A DNA stretch of 64,000 nt from Verrucomicrobiota bacterium JB024 (GCA_030673825.1 JAUTCS010000074.1:1-64000); one strand, 5' to 3'. Positions 17,859 through 28,500 are shown, counted from the first letter of the stretch. Numbers and translations are program-made. The notes: generated by a model from the sequence alone, not told the origin.

Positions 17859-19205
17859 ATGAACATCGTTTACCTTCACGCCCACGACGCGGGTCGCATC
17901 ATCCAGCCGTACGGCTACCCGGTTGAAACGCCCCACCTGATGAACTTCGCGCGGGAGTCTGTGCTGTTCCGCAAGGCCTTCTGTGTCTCTCCGACCTGCG
18001 GTCCCTCCCGGGCGGCCCTCCTCACCGGTCAATATCCGCACCAGATCGGGATGTATGGTCTGCCTGGTTTCCAGGGATGGGCCCTCGATGATCCCGCCAA
18101 GCACTGGGCCCGGCAATTCCGTGCGTGGGGCTACGAAACCATCCTGGCGGGGGTGCAGCACGAGGCCGACCATCACGATTTTTCCTCCCTCGGCTACGAG
18201 TGTATGCTTGAGAATCAGGTTCCCGCCCGCTCGCAGGCAGGGGAGTTTTATCCCGAGACCATCACCAAGGTCGAAAGCCTTCTGGCCACCCGTCCCAAGG
18301 GCCCTGACGTTCGCCCGTTTTTCCTCTCCGTCGGCATCGATGAGCCCCACCGCGACAACATTGCCCGGCCCGAGATGAATCTCCATGGCGAGGGCGACCG
18401 CTTCAGCAAAACCCGTTACTACGATCCTGCCAAGCTCGACGCCCGCTACACCGCACCGCTGCCCTGGCTACCCGATCTCCCCGAGGTCCGGCAGGACATG
18501 GAAAGCTACCGTGTCGGCGTGAAAATCATGGATGAGTACATGGGCCGGGTTCTCGACGCGCTCCGCCACAACGGTTATGACGACAACACTCTCGTCATCG
18601 TGACGACGGATCACGGCATCGAATTTCCCGGTGGCAAAAAGACCCTCTCCGACCAGGGGACCGAGGTAATGCTCATGGTGCGCGGCCCCGAATCCCACCC
18701 GTTGGCCTCTGCGTTCAGGGGAGGGCGGGTGATCGAGCCGCTTGTCACCCACCTCGATCTCTATCCCACGCTTTGCGAGCTTCTCGGGCGCACGGTGGCC
18801 CATCCTCTCGAAGGCAAGAGCATGCTTCCGCTTGTGCGCGGAGAGGTCTCCTACCTGCATGAAGCCGTTTTCGCCGAGCAGACTTACCACGGTAAATTCG
18901 AACCCCTCCGAAGCATTCGCACCGAGCGTTACAAGTACATCCGCCGCCATTTCCCGAACGGCCCCATCATGACTCACGACGGTCCGGCTTCGCCGATTGT
19001 GCAAAAGTTCGGCTGGTATGACCGGCCCATCGGACATGAGGAGCTTTTCGACCTTTATCTCGATCCCATGGAGGCGTGCAACCGTATCGACGATCCATCC
19101 ATGGCTGAGGTCAGGGGAGACCTTGCCGCGTGTCTTGAGGAGCATTTGGTCGCCAGCGGCGATCCGTTTCTGTCCGGAGAGTTTCCCTCTCCTTGTGTCG
19201 GCTAA
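17859..19205 (+). CDS. S1-family sulfatase (sulfamidase/heparan N-sulfatase-like) without signal peptide
   Basis: A 448-residue sulfatase beginning MNIVYLHAHDAGR and lacking an export signal. The formylglycine motif is CGPSRAALLTG with Cys47. A second conserved block is VIVTTDHGIEFPGGKKTLSDQG, near residues 245-265. The HAHDAGR start and QPYGYPVETP segment are typical of the sulfamidase-like group of S1 enzymes. The C-terminus has the usual LFDLYLDPMEACN block. It follows the xylanase and the esterase on the same strand, after a terminator. As with the sulfatase at 5944, cytoplasmic location implies desulfation after import. The true substrate is not deducible. Confidence 0.9.
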   Translation: MNIVYLHAHDAGRIIQPYGYPVETPHLMNFARESVLFRKAFCVSPTCGPSRAALLTGQYPHQIGMYGLPGFQGWALDDPAKHWARQFRAWGYETILAGVQHEADHHDFSSLGYECMLENQVPARSQAGEFYPETITKVESLLATRPKGPDVRPFFLSVGIDEPHRDNIARPEMNLHGEGDRFSKTRYYDPAKLDARYTAPLPWLPDLPEVRQDMESYRVGVKIMDEYMGRVLDALRHNGYDDNTLVIVTTDHGIEFPGGKKTLSDQGTEVMLMVRGPESHPLASAFRGGRVIEPLVTHLDLYPTLCELLGRTVAHPLEGKSMLPLVRGEVSYLHEAVFAEQTYHGKFEPLRSIRTERYKYIRRHFPNGPIMTHDGPASPIVQKFGWYDRPIGHEELFDLYLDPMEACNRIDDPSMAEVRGDLAACLEEHLVASGDPFLSGEFPSPCVG

Positions 19206-19280
19206 TGGGCTCAGGAAGTCCGTTTTACGTCTGCTATCCATAGCGATTCACTGGGCGACGAATTGAACTTCCTGTGGCAA

Positions 19281-19316
19281 TTGACATCAGGGGAAAACAT
19301 CGAGTTAACGATTTAA
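19281..19316 (+). promoter_or_regulatory. Candidate promoter -35 box with overlapping operator upstream of the PEP-CTERM gene
   Basis: TTGACA at 19281-19286 is followed 12 bp later by ATCGAGTTAACGATTTAA (19299-19316). Within it GTTAA-CGAT-TTAAC (19304-19317) is a perfect inverted repeat, placed where the -10 box should be. This arrangement suits repression. It is identical over 18 bp to the site at 15548, which lies before the xylanase gene. Confidence 0.6.
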
Positions 19317-19470
19317 CTGCCGGACTTCTTGAGCGTATGAATGTTCTTTGGCACACTTTACTTCATGCAAGCGATATGGGCTAAGTCCGATACCGGATTC
19401 CCTCCAGATACGCCTGATCTTTAGCGCCCGTGTCGGTGTGAGCCCAATACTTTTTCTCCACCCGAGATTA

Positions 19471-19485
19471 CAATAACCTAACCCC
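19471..19485 (+). promoter_or_regulatory. Leader motif CAATAACCTAACCCC before a PEP-CTERM gene
   Basis: The same leader seen at 8285-8300 before another PEP-CTERM gene. It ends 14 bases before the ATG at 19500, and no Shine-Dalgarno sequence is otherwise evident. Confidence 0.35.
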
Positions 19486-19499
19486 AAAAACCTCCCAAT

Positions 19500-20357
19500 A
19501 TGAAGATATTCACCTGTATGCTTGGATTGTCGTTCGCCGCACTGGCTTCGAGTCACGCGACGGTTCTTTTCTCCGAAAACTTCGATAGTTACACCTCAGG
19601 CGAGAGCATCGCCGTCGCAGGTCCTGCCAACTGGGCCCAGTCCAACAACCTGACGGGCATTTCCGCCGATATTGTGCAGACCGATACGAACGACTACTTC
19701 GGTGCCGGTACCGGAAACAAGATGGGCCAGATTTCCCAGCTCTCCCCGAACGGTAACCTCGCGATTCTCAACAGCACGACCGCGACCTCGTTTGGGCTCA
19801 CCGGCCAGGTGTCATTCGACTACGTGGTGCCGCCCTACGATACCGTTTCGCCCACCTCCCAGCCTTACGTCACGGATTCATCTTCTCAGGATGGTATTGT
19901 CTTCCGCATCGGCAGCGCCGCTGGCAATAGCAACTCGGCGTTTGGTTTGCTCTTCAAGGACAGTAGCCTCTACGCCGTCAGCGGCAGCAGCCTCGGCGCT
20001 CCTGTCCTGCTCGCTTCAGCGGCGGCGTCCACCATGCACAGCCTGTCCATCGTCTATAACAACCAGTCCACCTCCTTCAACTACGATGGCGGCAGCCTGG
20101 CAGCACAATCGATGGACGTCTATCTGGACGGTGTGCTCGTTGGTGATGACCTCGCCCATGGCGCCCTCGCCGCCGATACCGCCATCGCCAGTCTGGGCTT
20201 TATCACCAAGACGGCCAATAGCACGGTCCTCACGATGTACACAGACAACTTCGTCGTCTCCGACACGGTTGTGATTCCCGAGCCCAGTACGCTGTCTCTC
20301 GCTGGTCTGGGTGCGCTGTTGGCCGTTGTTATGCTCCGTCGGCGCAAGCGCGACTGA
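19500..20357 (+). CDS. PEP-CTERM protein with LamG/concanavalin-like sandwich domain
   Basis: A 285-residue exported protein with signal peptide (TCMLGLSFAALASSHA). The body begins VLFSENFDSYTSGE, the usual opening of sandwich domains in PEP-CTERM proteins, and is rich in Ser/Thr. The tail is IPEPSTLSLAGLG, a transmembrane helix and RRRKRD, a textbook exosortase signal. It lies under a candidate operator shared with the xylanase, so it may be part of the xylan response. The function is probably surface or matrix attachment or glycan binding; no catalytic motif is visible. Confidence 0.85.
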   Translation: MKIFTCMLGLSFAALASSHATVLFSENFDSYTSGESIAVAGPANWAQSNNLTGISADIVQTDTNDYFGAGTGNKMGQISQLSPNGNLAILNSTTATSFGLTGQVSFDYVVPPYDTVSPTSQPYVTDSSSQDGIVFRIGSAAGNSNSAFGLLFKDSSLYAVSGSSLGAPVLLASAAASTMHSLSIVYNNQSTSFNYDGGSLAAQSMDVYLDGVLVGDDLAHGALAADTAIASLGFITKTANSTVLTMYTDNFVVSDTVVIPEPSTLSLAGLGALLAVVMLRRRKRD

Positions 20358-20479
20358 GTTTGCATCTTTTTTTCTCGTTGTATATATTTTGCCCCGGGTT
20401 TTCGGCAGCAGTTCTGCTGAGCGGCGCTGCTGTAACTGGAGCCCGGGTCTTAACTCCACGTTAGCCATATCCCAGCATC

Positions 20480-23400
20480 ATGTATCGAGCCAAAAACCAT
20501 CGCGGCTTTGCTCTGATCATCACGCTTACGCTGCTTGCGTTTGTCGTGTTGCTGATGGTTTCCTTTGCCTCGCTTACCCGGGTGGAAATGCAGGCGGCCA
20601 CCTATTCGCAGCACCATGCTCAGGCCCGCCAGAACGCGATCATGGCGCTCTCGATCGCGATCGGGCAAGTGCAGAAACTCACCGGTCCCGATCAGCGGGC
20701 GACCGCCACCGCTGATCTCAACGGGAGCGGACAGGATGGTACGCATACCTGGACGGGCGTGTGGGGTAATACCAGTGCCTCCGATGACTATGTCAGTTCG
20801 CCTCAGTTGCTGGGCTGGCTGGTGAGTGGTAACGAGGGCGGGGATGTTGAGGTGGATTTCTCCGCGGCTTCCTTCGGGACGATTCAGGCCGCTCCGGCCC
20901 CGGCCTACTCGCCGTCCGATGCGGTGGCTCTCGGTAGCGCGGCTGCCCAGGGTGCGCTGGCCACCGATATTCAGCTGCGAAACCAGCCTGCGCAGCTCCT
21001 GGTCGGGCCGGGAAGTGTGGTCGACGAGCAGGACTATGTCGTAGCTCCGTTGGTTGAGGTTGAAGCTTCCGAAAACGGAACGACCTCGGTGCTTGGCCGT
21101 TACGCCTGGTGGGTGGGTGACGAGGGGGTGAAGGCCCGGTTCAACCTTACCGATCCATGGGCATCCACTGCTGAAGACCGGCAGGAGCGTTTCAACCGTC
21201 TTCTGCTGTCGCAGCGTTCCGGCATTGAGCTGATGACCCGTGACGGCAGCACGGTTTTCGGCTCCTCGCTCTACGACGCCGATGGGAACGACTCCGCCAG
21301 CCGCCAATTCTGCGATGCCTTGAGCCAAACCCATTCCTATTCGCAGGTGCCCCTGCTTGCCGGCTTCAGCTCCGACGACATCCGCACCGCCTTGCGGCGG
21401 CGCTATCACGACATCACGATGAGCTCACGTGGGGTGTTGGCTGATCAACTGCGCGGTGGCTTGCGCAGGGATCTCACCGTTTTGTTTGACCAGGACCCCT
21501 CGTCGTGGACCGGGTCGCTCAAGACAAGTCTGGACAATGTGAGCTACTCCTATGCGGGCGCCAGGCGTATCGCCGACTTCCAAAATCCGCGCCTGTACGG
21601 GGCGAGCTACTCCATGGACCCGAGCCGAAGCCCGGATTCCCGCTCTCCCGCCGCGGCAACCTGGGAGCAGGTGCGCAGTTTTTACGACTACGCTACGACC
21701 AACAGCACGGGGATCGTCAATGTGACACCGCAGACTGACACGCAGATGGGGGTCTTTCCTCTTGTGCTGCGCTGGGGCGTGTCGTTCGATGTGAGCGCCT
21801 CGTCCGGCGGTACGGGGGAACTCCATATTTTTCCCCATGTGGTTCTGTGGAACCCCTACAATGTCACTCTGCGCGGCAGCTACCGCATGAGAATAGAGTT
21901 TGCCAACACGGATGACTCGACGGCCAAGTATCTCTACCTCGTCACCCCCCGTCTTGAGGCCGATGGGGTGACTCCCATCTATGCTGCGCCTTACAACGTT
22001 TACCATCAGGAGATTTTCGCTCCGGAGACCCCTGGCACGGGGAAGTACAGCCAGCGCACGATGGAGTTTCTCATCGAGGCTGTGGATATCCCGCCGGGCG
22101 AGGCTTACGTTTTTACGCCGCCATCGACTCAGGCCTATAATACCTCCGGGGATAACATCCTCGCTAACACCTATAACACCACGGCCTCCTTTACCCGTAC
22201 GATCGCCCACGCCTTCACCCCCGAGGAAGCCGCGGCCTCCGCGCTGGTGCTGGCCAATGTTTCGGGGGGTAAGGGCGGTACGATGTCCTTTCATCTTCTC
22301 GATGCTGCCGGAAACCAACTCCAGTTGATCGATGCCGTGGGACTGGCGAACACGGTGACCGTGAACAATAACCAAGGCAGCGCAACACAGGTTACGGCTG
22401 CGACCCCGAACGGTGCGTTTGGCCTATTCCGGGATATTTCAGTGGGGCCGGTATCTTCGCGAAACGAGGTGGGTTTTTCTTTCCTGAATGCGCTTCAACG
22501 CATCGATGCCCGCTACAATTGGCTGGCGAACTACAACCAGCGGGCTCCCTCCATCGGACGCGCCTGGTTTGAGTGGAGCAGTGGATTTATCTCGACGGCC
22601 AACTGGTCAACCTGCCCGGGCCGTGCGGATCCAAGCGTATCGGAGTGGAACATCGATCTGTTTTCCAGCGATCCGGCCCGGGCCTATACCGGACCGAGCA
22701 TGCTCGCCGAGCATGGTGTTCTGCAGGCGATCCTGTTTAATCTGCCCACGACCAACACGCCGGTGCTGTCCCTCGGGCAGCTCCAGCATGCCGCGCTCAC
22801 TTTCAGCACCTCAGGACATGAGCCGACGTATCCGTTTGGCAATGCCTATGCCGCGCCGGAAATCCGTCAGAATCGCCTGCTTAACCCCAATGGCTACGGC
22901 TCCAGCTCTTTTCCTGGCTCCGAGCCTCACCTGACCGATGTTTCGTATCTGCTGAACCGCTCGCTCTGGGACCGTTTCTTTTTCTCGGGCACTCCCAATG
23001 TCTCTGACGCTGAGTTACAGGCCAGGATCGATGCCGAGGAACCGCTTCCAGACGGACGCCTGCATTATACTGAGGGGGCCACCGCTGCCGACGTGCGAAG
23101 TTTCGACGGCGCGGCTGCTCACCTGATGGTGGATGGAGCTTTCAACGTCAATTCTACATCGGTCGAGGCGTGGACCGCGCTTTTTGCCAGTCTTCGCGGT
23201 GTGGATGTTTCGCCTGCCAACGGATCGATATCCACGGCGGTAAACGACACTCCCTACGTGCGGACTCCCTTTGTGCCGGGCGGAGATAACACCAATTCCC
23301 AGGCTGATCAATGGTCCGGCTATCGGAGCCTGACCGACGCGCAGGTACGCTCGCTTGCTGAGTCCATGGTTGAAGAGGTGAAGACCCGTGGGCCGTTCCT

Positions 23401-23986
23401 CTCGATGGCGGACTTTGTCAACCGCCGGCTGGTTGCCTATCCTGACGAAACCGGGCTCAATGGAACTTTGCAAGCGGCGATGGACCGGGTAAACAACCTG
23501 AACTCCCGGGTTTTGGAAATGGACCGCCCTGATATTGGCGACGGAGTTCAGGTGCCTGACCTCTCCACCGAGATCTGGAGTGTGAACGGTGCCGATTACT
23601 ACTTGCAGAATATCAAGGCTCCGCGAAAGAACTTTGCCTATACCGGACGGAGTAAGGGAGCTCTCGCCCCGGGGTTCATCAGCCAGGCGGACCTGCTTCA
23701 AGCCCTCGGACCGGCTCTCATGGCCCGTTCCGATACGTTTGTGATCCGGGCTTACGGGGAATCGGTCAACCCCATGCTTTCGAGTGACGATGCCGGTTAT
23801 ATCACAGGACGCGCATGGTGCGAGGCTGTGGTGCAGCGGCTGCCCGACTATGTGGATACGAGTGGCAATGCCGCTGAGGATGCTCCGGTGTTGGATGGAG
23901 CCGTCAATCTCACCGCCGTCAATCAGCGTTTAGGACGACGCTACCAGGTGGTGTCCTTCCGTTGGCTTACACCTGAGGAACTATGA
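20480..23986 (+). CDS. Giant pseudopilin-like protein of the Verru_Chthon cassette A type
   Basis: A 1168-residue protein with a prepilin-like N-terminus, HRGFALIITLTLLAFVVLLM: cleavable before Phe, but without the Glu at +5 typical of pilins. After the helix comes RQNAIMALSIAIGQVQKLTGPDQR. This block, and the C-terminal FVIRAYGESVNPM ... ITGRAWCEAVVQRLPDYVD, recall the Verru_Chthon cassette protein A family. Comparison is from memory and by eye. Related minor pseudopilins (GspK-like) also contain large extracellular domains. The remaining members of a four-gene cassette are not adjacent. Its stop overlaps the next ATG by 4 bp, so the 262-residue protein downstream is translationally coupled and a likely partner. 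Confidence 0.72.
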   Translation: MYRAKNHRGFALIITLTLLAFVVLLMVSFASLTRVEMQAATYSQHHAQARQNAIMALSIAIGQVQKLTGPDQRATATADLNGSGQDGTHTWTGVWGNTSASDDYVSSPQLLGWLVSGNEGGDVEVDFSAASFGTIQAAPAPAYSPSDAVALGSAAAQGALATDIQLRNQPAQLLVGPGSVVDEQDYVVAPLVEVEASENGTTSVLGRYAWWVGDEGVKARFNLTDPWASTAEDRQERFNRLLLSQRSGIELMTRDGSTVFGSSLYDADGNDSASRQFCDALSQTHSYSQVPLLAGFSSDDIRTALRRRYHDITMSSRGVLADQLRGGLRRDLTVLFDQDPSSWTGSLKTSLDNVSYSYAGARRIADFQNPRLYGASYSMDPSRSPDSRSPAAATWEQVRSFYDYATTNSTGIVNVTPQTDTQMGVFPLVLRWGVSFDVSASSGGTGELHIFPHVVLWNPYNVTLRGSYRMRIEFANTDDSTAKYLYLVTPRLEADGVTPIYAAPYNVYHQEIFAPETPGTGKYSQRTMEFLIEAVDIPPGEAYVFTPPSTQAYNTSGDNILANTYNTTASFTRTIAHAFTPEEAAASALVLANVSGGKGGTMSFHLLDAAGNQLQLIDAVGLANTVTVNNNQGSATQVTAATPNGAFGLFRDISVGPVSSRNEVGFSFLNALQRIDARYNWLANYNQRAPSIGRAWFEWSSGFISTANWSTCPGRADPSVSEWNIDLFSSDPARAYTGPSMLAEHGVLQAILFNLPTTNTPVLSLGQLQHAALTFSTSGHEPTYPFGNAYAAPEIRQNRLLNPNGYGSSSFPGSEPHLTDVSYLLNRSLWDRFFFSGTPNVSDAELQARIDAEEPLPDGRLHYTEGATAADVRSFDGAAAHLMVDGAFNVNSTSVEAWTALFASLRGVDVSPANGSISTAVNDTPYVRTPFVPGGDNTNSQADQWSGYRSLTDAQVRSLAESMVEEVKTRGPFLSMADFVNRRLVAYPDETGLNGTLQAAMDRVNNLNSRVLEMDRPDIGDGVQVPDLSTEIWSVNGADYYLQNIKAPRKNFAYTGRSKGALAPGFISQADLLQALGPALMARSDTFVIRAYGESVNPMLSSDDAGYITGRAWCEAVVQRLPDYVDTSGNAAEDAPVLDGAVNLTAVNQRLGRRYQVVSFRWLTPEEL

Positions 23987-24771
23987 TGATACGTAATCTT
24001 CCCTTGTTTTTTGTGTGCGTGGCCGGTTGCTTTTTCCAGCCAAACCTACACGCCCAGTCGTATGAACCTTCGCGAAAGATATCTCTGCGCGTGCTCGCCT
24101 TCGAGGGCTACCTGACCGATCTCGCCGTTCGCTCACCGGAGGGGCGCACCCGCGTGGTGGCCCGATCCAGCGCTTTCAGCCCGGAAATTATAGCCCAGTC
24201 AACAGGAGGTGAGGTCGATTTCTTCCGTTATTCTCCTTCTTCGGAGAGAATCGCGCCGTCCGCGGCCGGTGAAACCGCTGCCTCTCCGGTCGCCCGTATC
24301 GCCGTGCAACCTGATGTAAACCGCTACTTGGTGATTTTGGACGGACGTGGGGAGGCTGACGAGCGTGTTTACAGTGCCTATGCCATCCCTGATGCCGCTG
24401 GCTCATTGCCCGTGGGTTCGGCCCGCGTGATTAACTTTACCAACGCTCCGCTGGCTGTGCAGCTGGGGGAGAGCTCGGCCATTGTTCTCCCTGCTGAGTC
24501 CTCCGTGTTGGCATGCCCACCCGAAGGCGACGGGCATGTTAACCTCCAGTTGGCCTGTCCCGGCGATGAGCAAAAATGGAAGCTGGTTAACCGGACTCGT
24601 GTCGCCATGCCGAAAGACCGGCGGCTGTTGTTACTGGTAACTCCTTCTCACCGCCAGTCTTCACCCGACGGAGGCGTGGTCATGGCCGAAGCAGGCTCAC
24701 TCAACCTCAATATACTCTACGACGCCGCGCTGTCTCCGTCGGCTTCTCTTAGCGCTTTAACTTCTCGTTAA
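23983..24771 (+). CDS. Secreted protein of unknown function, translationally coupled to the giant pseudopilin
   Basis: A 262-residue protein that I do not recognise. It has a signal peptide (NLPLFFVCVAGCFFQPNLHAQ) and then two apparent halves. Residues about 30-130 contain ISLRVLAFEGYLTDLAVRSPEG and a Ser/Ala-rich part. Residues about 140-250 resemble a small beta domain (RVINFTNAPLAVQLGESSAIVLPAESS, then KWKLVNRTRVAMPKDRRLLLLVTP). The ATGA overlap with the preceding stop and a GAGGA ribosome-binding site show coupling to the cassette-A-like protein, which suggests that the two act together at the cell surface. No catalytic motif is seen. Confidence 0.7.
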   Translation: MMIRNLPLFFVCVAGCFFQPNLHAQSYEPSRKISLRVLAFEGYLTDLAVRSPEGRTRVVARSSAFSPEIIAQSTGGEVDFFRYSPSSERIAPSAAGETAASPVARIAVQPDVNRYLVILDGRGEADERVYSAYAIPDAAGSLPVGSARVINFTNAPLAVQLGESSAIVLPAESSVLACPPEGDGHVNLQLACPGDEQKWKLVNRTRVAMPKDRRLLLLVTPSHRQSSPDGGVVMAEAGSLNLNILYDAALSPSASLSALTSR

Positions 24772-24776
24772 ACATT

Positions 24777-25472
24777 ATGAACAACCATCATTGCTCCCTC
24801 TTTGCCTGCATCGGACTCGTTTTGGGTCTGGCGGGAACCGTATCAGCCTCGCCGGTTACTTCACCTGAGGTGAACGCGCTTCAACTGCGACCCAACGGGA
24901 CGTTTACCTTCGACGAGGTTGATGTTTTCGCGGGTCATTTCTCCCCACATTTTTCACTGCGCCTGGACCAGGAGTCTCAGCAAGTGACCTCCGGCTATCC
25001 GAAGCTGGACGGTTCGTCTTGGCAGACCTGTCTCGATTTCTACCTGCCGGATGTTCCCGAGCCCATCACCCTGACCGAAAGTGTGGATAAGGCGGGTGCC
25101 GACTCCTTCAGCGTCACCTACGACGCGAGCCATCCGACGGGTGTCCCTTCCCAGGAGATGTTCGTGCAGATGGAGATCCCCATCTCGGTTGCTTCAGGGA
25201 AGTCCATCCTCCTCGATGGTAAGCCCATCGAACTTCCCGTCGATCAGGCCTCCGGTCAATTGTTTATGGACTATGACTTGAGTCCCCACGTGTTGGTGCT
25301 CCCATCGGCATCGGGGACCGTGACCGTGAAGGGCACGTTCCGGGTGATTGTGCAGGACCAGCGTCAATGGGGTAGCGATGTTTACTCCGTCCGTCTGCCC
25401 TTCGAACCAATGGGGAAAGTGCTCACTCACGAGGAAATACAGGTGACCCTGAGCCATACCCCGAAGAGCTAA
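24777..25472 (+). CDS. Secreted single-domain protein homologous to the N-terminus of the next gene
   Basis: A 231-residue protein with signal peptide (LFACIGLVLGLAGTVSA). Its whole mature part matches the first 220 or so residues of the hydrolase at 25586. Shared landmarks are FDEVDVFAGHF against FDQISVFAGHF, SQEMFVQMEIPISVASGKSI against TQEMFLQLELPLSVAAGKSI, PHVLVLPSASGTVTVKG against PHTLVLPGATGTVTVEG, and QDQRQW against QDQRKW. It is likely a beta-sandwich binding module produced alone. Six bp separate it from the preceding stop codon, so it belongs to the same transcript. The function is unknown; glycan binding or enzyme docking is inference. Confidence 0.75.
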   Translation: MNNHHCSLFACIGLVLGLAGTVSASPVTSPEVNALQLRPNGTFTFDEVDVFAGHFSPHFSLRLDQESQQVTSGYPKLDGSSWQTCLDFYLPDVPEPITLTESVDKAGADSFSVTYDASHPTGVPSQEMFVQMEIPISVASGKSILLDGKPIELPVDQASGQLFMDYDLSPHVLVLPSASGTVTVKGTFRVIVQDQRQWGSDVYSVRLPFEPMGKVLTHEEIQVTLSHTPKS

Positions 25473-25585
25473 ACTGAAAAGTCGATCAAGTGGGGCGTAA
25501 CCCGCACTGATGTCGTAGCGTTATCACGTGCCCGACTTCGTTGACCGCGCCCTGATATTGCCAACCTATCCACGATTTCCGCTTC

Positions 25586-28500
25586 ATGAATACCGTATCG
25601 CGTCTTTTGCTGCCTTCATTATTCGCCGTCGGCCTGTCTGTTCTCGCGCAGGCGGCCCCGGTGTCTCCTCCTGAGATCACTACCCTGAGAGTGCAGCCGA
25701 GCGGAGAATTCAACTTCGATCAGATTTCGGTGTTCGCCGGACATTTTGCTCCGGGCTGGAGCCGTACGGATCAAGGTTCGTCAGCGCCGGAGGCCGGTTA
25801 TCCGAAGTGGGTGGATTCGCTCTGGGAGACGCGGGTGGCCCTGCTGCCGAAGGGAACCACTGAGCCCATCCTTTTGAGCGAAGAGCTGGAGCGCCTGGAC
25901 AGTACCTCGTTTTTAGTGGACTACGAGGCGACTCATCCCAGTGGCGTAGAGACACAGGAGATGTTCCTTCAGTTGGAGTTGCCGCTCTCGGTCGCTGCGG
26001 GGAAGTCAATCACCCTGGACGGCGTCTCATACGATTTGCCGGTTGAGTTCGGTGAGACCGTGCTGTTTTCAGCCTACGAGGCGGGTCCTCACACGCTGGT
26101 TCTGCCGGGGGCGACCGGCACGGTGACTGTCGAAGGTGAGTTCAGCGTACTCGCCCAGGACCAGCGGAAGTGGAAGATCGACTCGTATGGGGTTCGCCTG
26201 CGCTTCTCGCCCGCGAGCAAGCGGCTCATTCGTCAGTCGTTGCAGGCCGAGTTCAGGTACGAGCCCTACGCGAGTACTCCGATCTCCATCCGTTCCGCTG
26301 CCAATTTCGGGTTTTCCGATGACGCTCCCAAAGACGGCCAGGGAGGCTGGACCGATCAAGGCCCCGAGAACGACATGCGCTCGCTGCCTTCCGGGCCGCT
26401 TCTGGCCGCGGGCGTTACGTTCGAGATCATCGATGAGGCATCCAACAACGGGAACGGGGCTATCGTCCTGGGAAAGTCGGATCAGGATTTCCTGCCCAAG
26501 GCGGTCACGGTTCAGATTCCCGAGGATGCATCGGTGGAGGATTGGAACAATCTATACCTGCTGCACGCCTCTGGCTGGACGCCCCCGTCGGGCGAAGTCG
26601 TTGGGTACGTCGTTCTGTGTCACGCCGACGGTTCGGAAACGAAACGTGAAATCGTGAGCGGGCGCGACGTCGGTAACTGGTGGGCGCCGGTCCGGTTGGA
26701 CAATGCAGCTATCGGGTGGGAGGGCGAAAACCCGAGCAGCAGTATCGGCCTGTATGTCTCGAAGGTTCCGCTCGGCGACGAGCCCGTGACGGCCATCCGG
26801 CTGGAATCTGCCGGACCCGCCATGTGGTTCGTGGTCGGCCTTTCCGCTTCGGCTGACGACATCGTGCCCTTCGCACCCAGCGTGCCGTGGACCTCGGCGG
26901 CCAATCACGAATGGGTGCCTTACAAGCACGAATTGGCAATCGAGTCGGGCAGTGTCTTCGATTTTTCACGCATGATCGACGCCCCCGCCGGGAAATACGG
27001 TGAGCTTATCGTCGGTCCTGACGGACATTTCGAGTTTGCCGGTCGTCCCGGTGAGCGTGCCCGCTTCTGGGGAGTGAACCTGTGCTTCGGCGCTAATTAT
27101 CTGAGCAAGGAAGTGGCAGACGATCTGGCCGAGCGCTTTGTGCGCTCCGGCTACAACACGGTCCGCTTGCATCACTACGACCGTGAGCTCCAGCTCAAGG
27201 GCGGCGCCTCATGGGAACTCGACCCCGAGCAGCTCGATCGTCTCGACTACCTCTTTGCCGCGATGAAAAAGCGCGGCATCTACATCAACATCGACCTCTA
27301 CACCATTCGCGACTTTTCCCAAGAGGAGCTGGACGCCATCGGGTTGGGCGACGCCGTCGGAGCGAAGGCCCATGGCATGCATTGGCGGTTCAAGGCGCTC
27401 ATGCCGGTGTCGGAGAAAGTCTTCGATCTGTGGGCGAAGTTTGCGGAAAACCTGCTGAGGCACCGCAACCCCTACACGGGCATGACCTGGGGAGAAGATC
27501 CGGCCCTTATCGGGATCTGCCCGGTCAACGAGGACCCGCCCAGCGACCTGATTAACAGTGACCCGGTCGTCAAGCGTCTGTACGAGGAGGCTTTCGAAAG
27601 CTGGTGGGCACAGCCCGCGAACCACGCGTTGGCCGGTGATGACCGGACACACGCTTTCAACCGCTTCGTTTACGAAATGCAGATTAAGCAGGAGAACCGT
27701 TTGCGCGACTTTATCCGGGGGCTTGGCGTGAAGACTCTGCTCACCGGGACCAACTGCCACAACGACCAGGACCTCTCGTATGTGCGCGCCACCTTCGACT
27801 ATGTTGATAACCACTGCTACTGGGACCATCCGTCCTTCCCGCAGGTAGCGTTCAAGTTCCCGTTCCAGTACCGCCAGACAAGCGCGGTGTCCTCCTTTGC
27901 CCAGACGCCGAGAGGTGTGATGCCGACCCGTATCTTCGGCAAGCCTTTCGCGGTGACGGAATTCAACTTCGTCTTCCCCAACCGCTACCGCTCTGAGGGC
28001 TCGGTCATCATGCCAGCCTACGCCGGACTTCAGGACTGGGACGCGCTCTATAACTTCGACTACTCCAGTAATGCGAACGGTGTGGCCTGGCCCAGCGCGG
28101 GGGGGAGCACATTTTCGATCAGCAGCGACCCGATCGGGCTGATCGGTGATCGCCTCGCTGCGATGGTTTTCCTGCGCGGCGATGTGGCTCCGGCGAAGAG
28201 CCGGATCGGTTTCGCGGTACAGGCGGACACGGCATTCGCCAGCTTGCAAACACCGTTCCCGTCGACGTTTTCCAAGTTAGGGCTCGTTACTGGGATCGGC
28301 TCGGCTCCCGCGCTTCCGGAAACCTTGCTCGAAGAGCAGTCCCTGGCTGCTGTTGTGGTGGCATCAGCCGATGATCATGGCGAAGCAGGAATGCCGGTTT
28401 ACTCTGCAAATGATGAACTCGGTGCGAATCTGATGAGCGATGGCATTCTCCCCGCCGGTTCGATTTCTCCGGATGGCGCAGGCTTCGTGAGCGACACCGG

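Noticed and set aside
27209-28249. Minus-strand open frame of 346 codons
   Set aside because: Shadow of the multidomain hydrolase, whose catalytic motifs fall in the plus-strand frame of the same segment.
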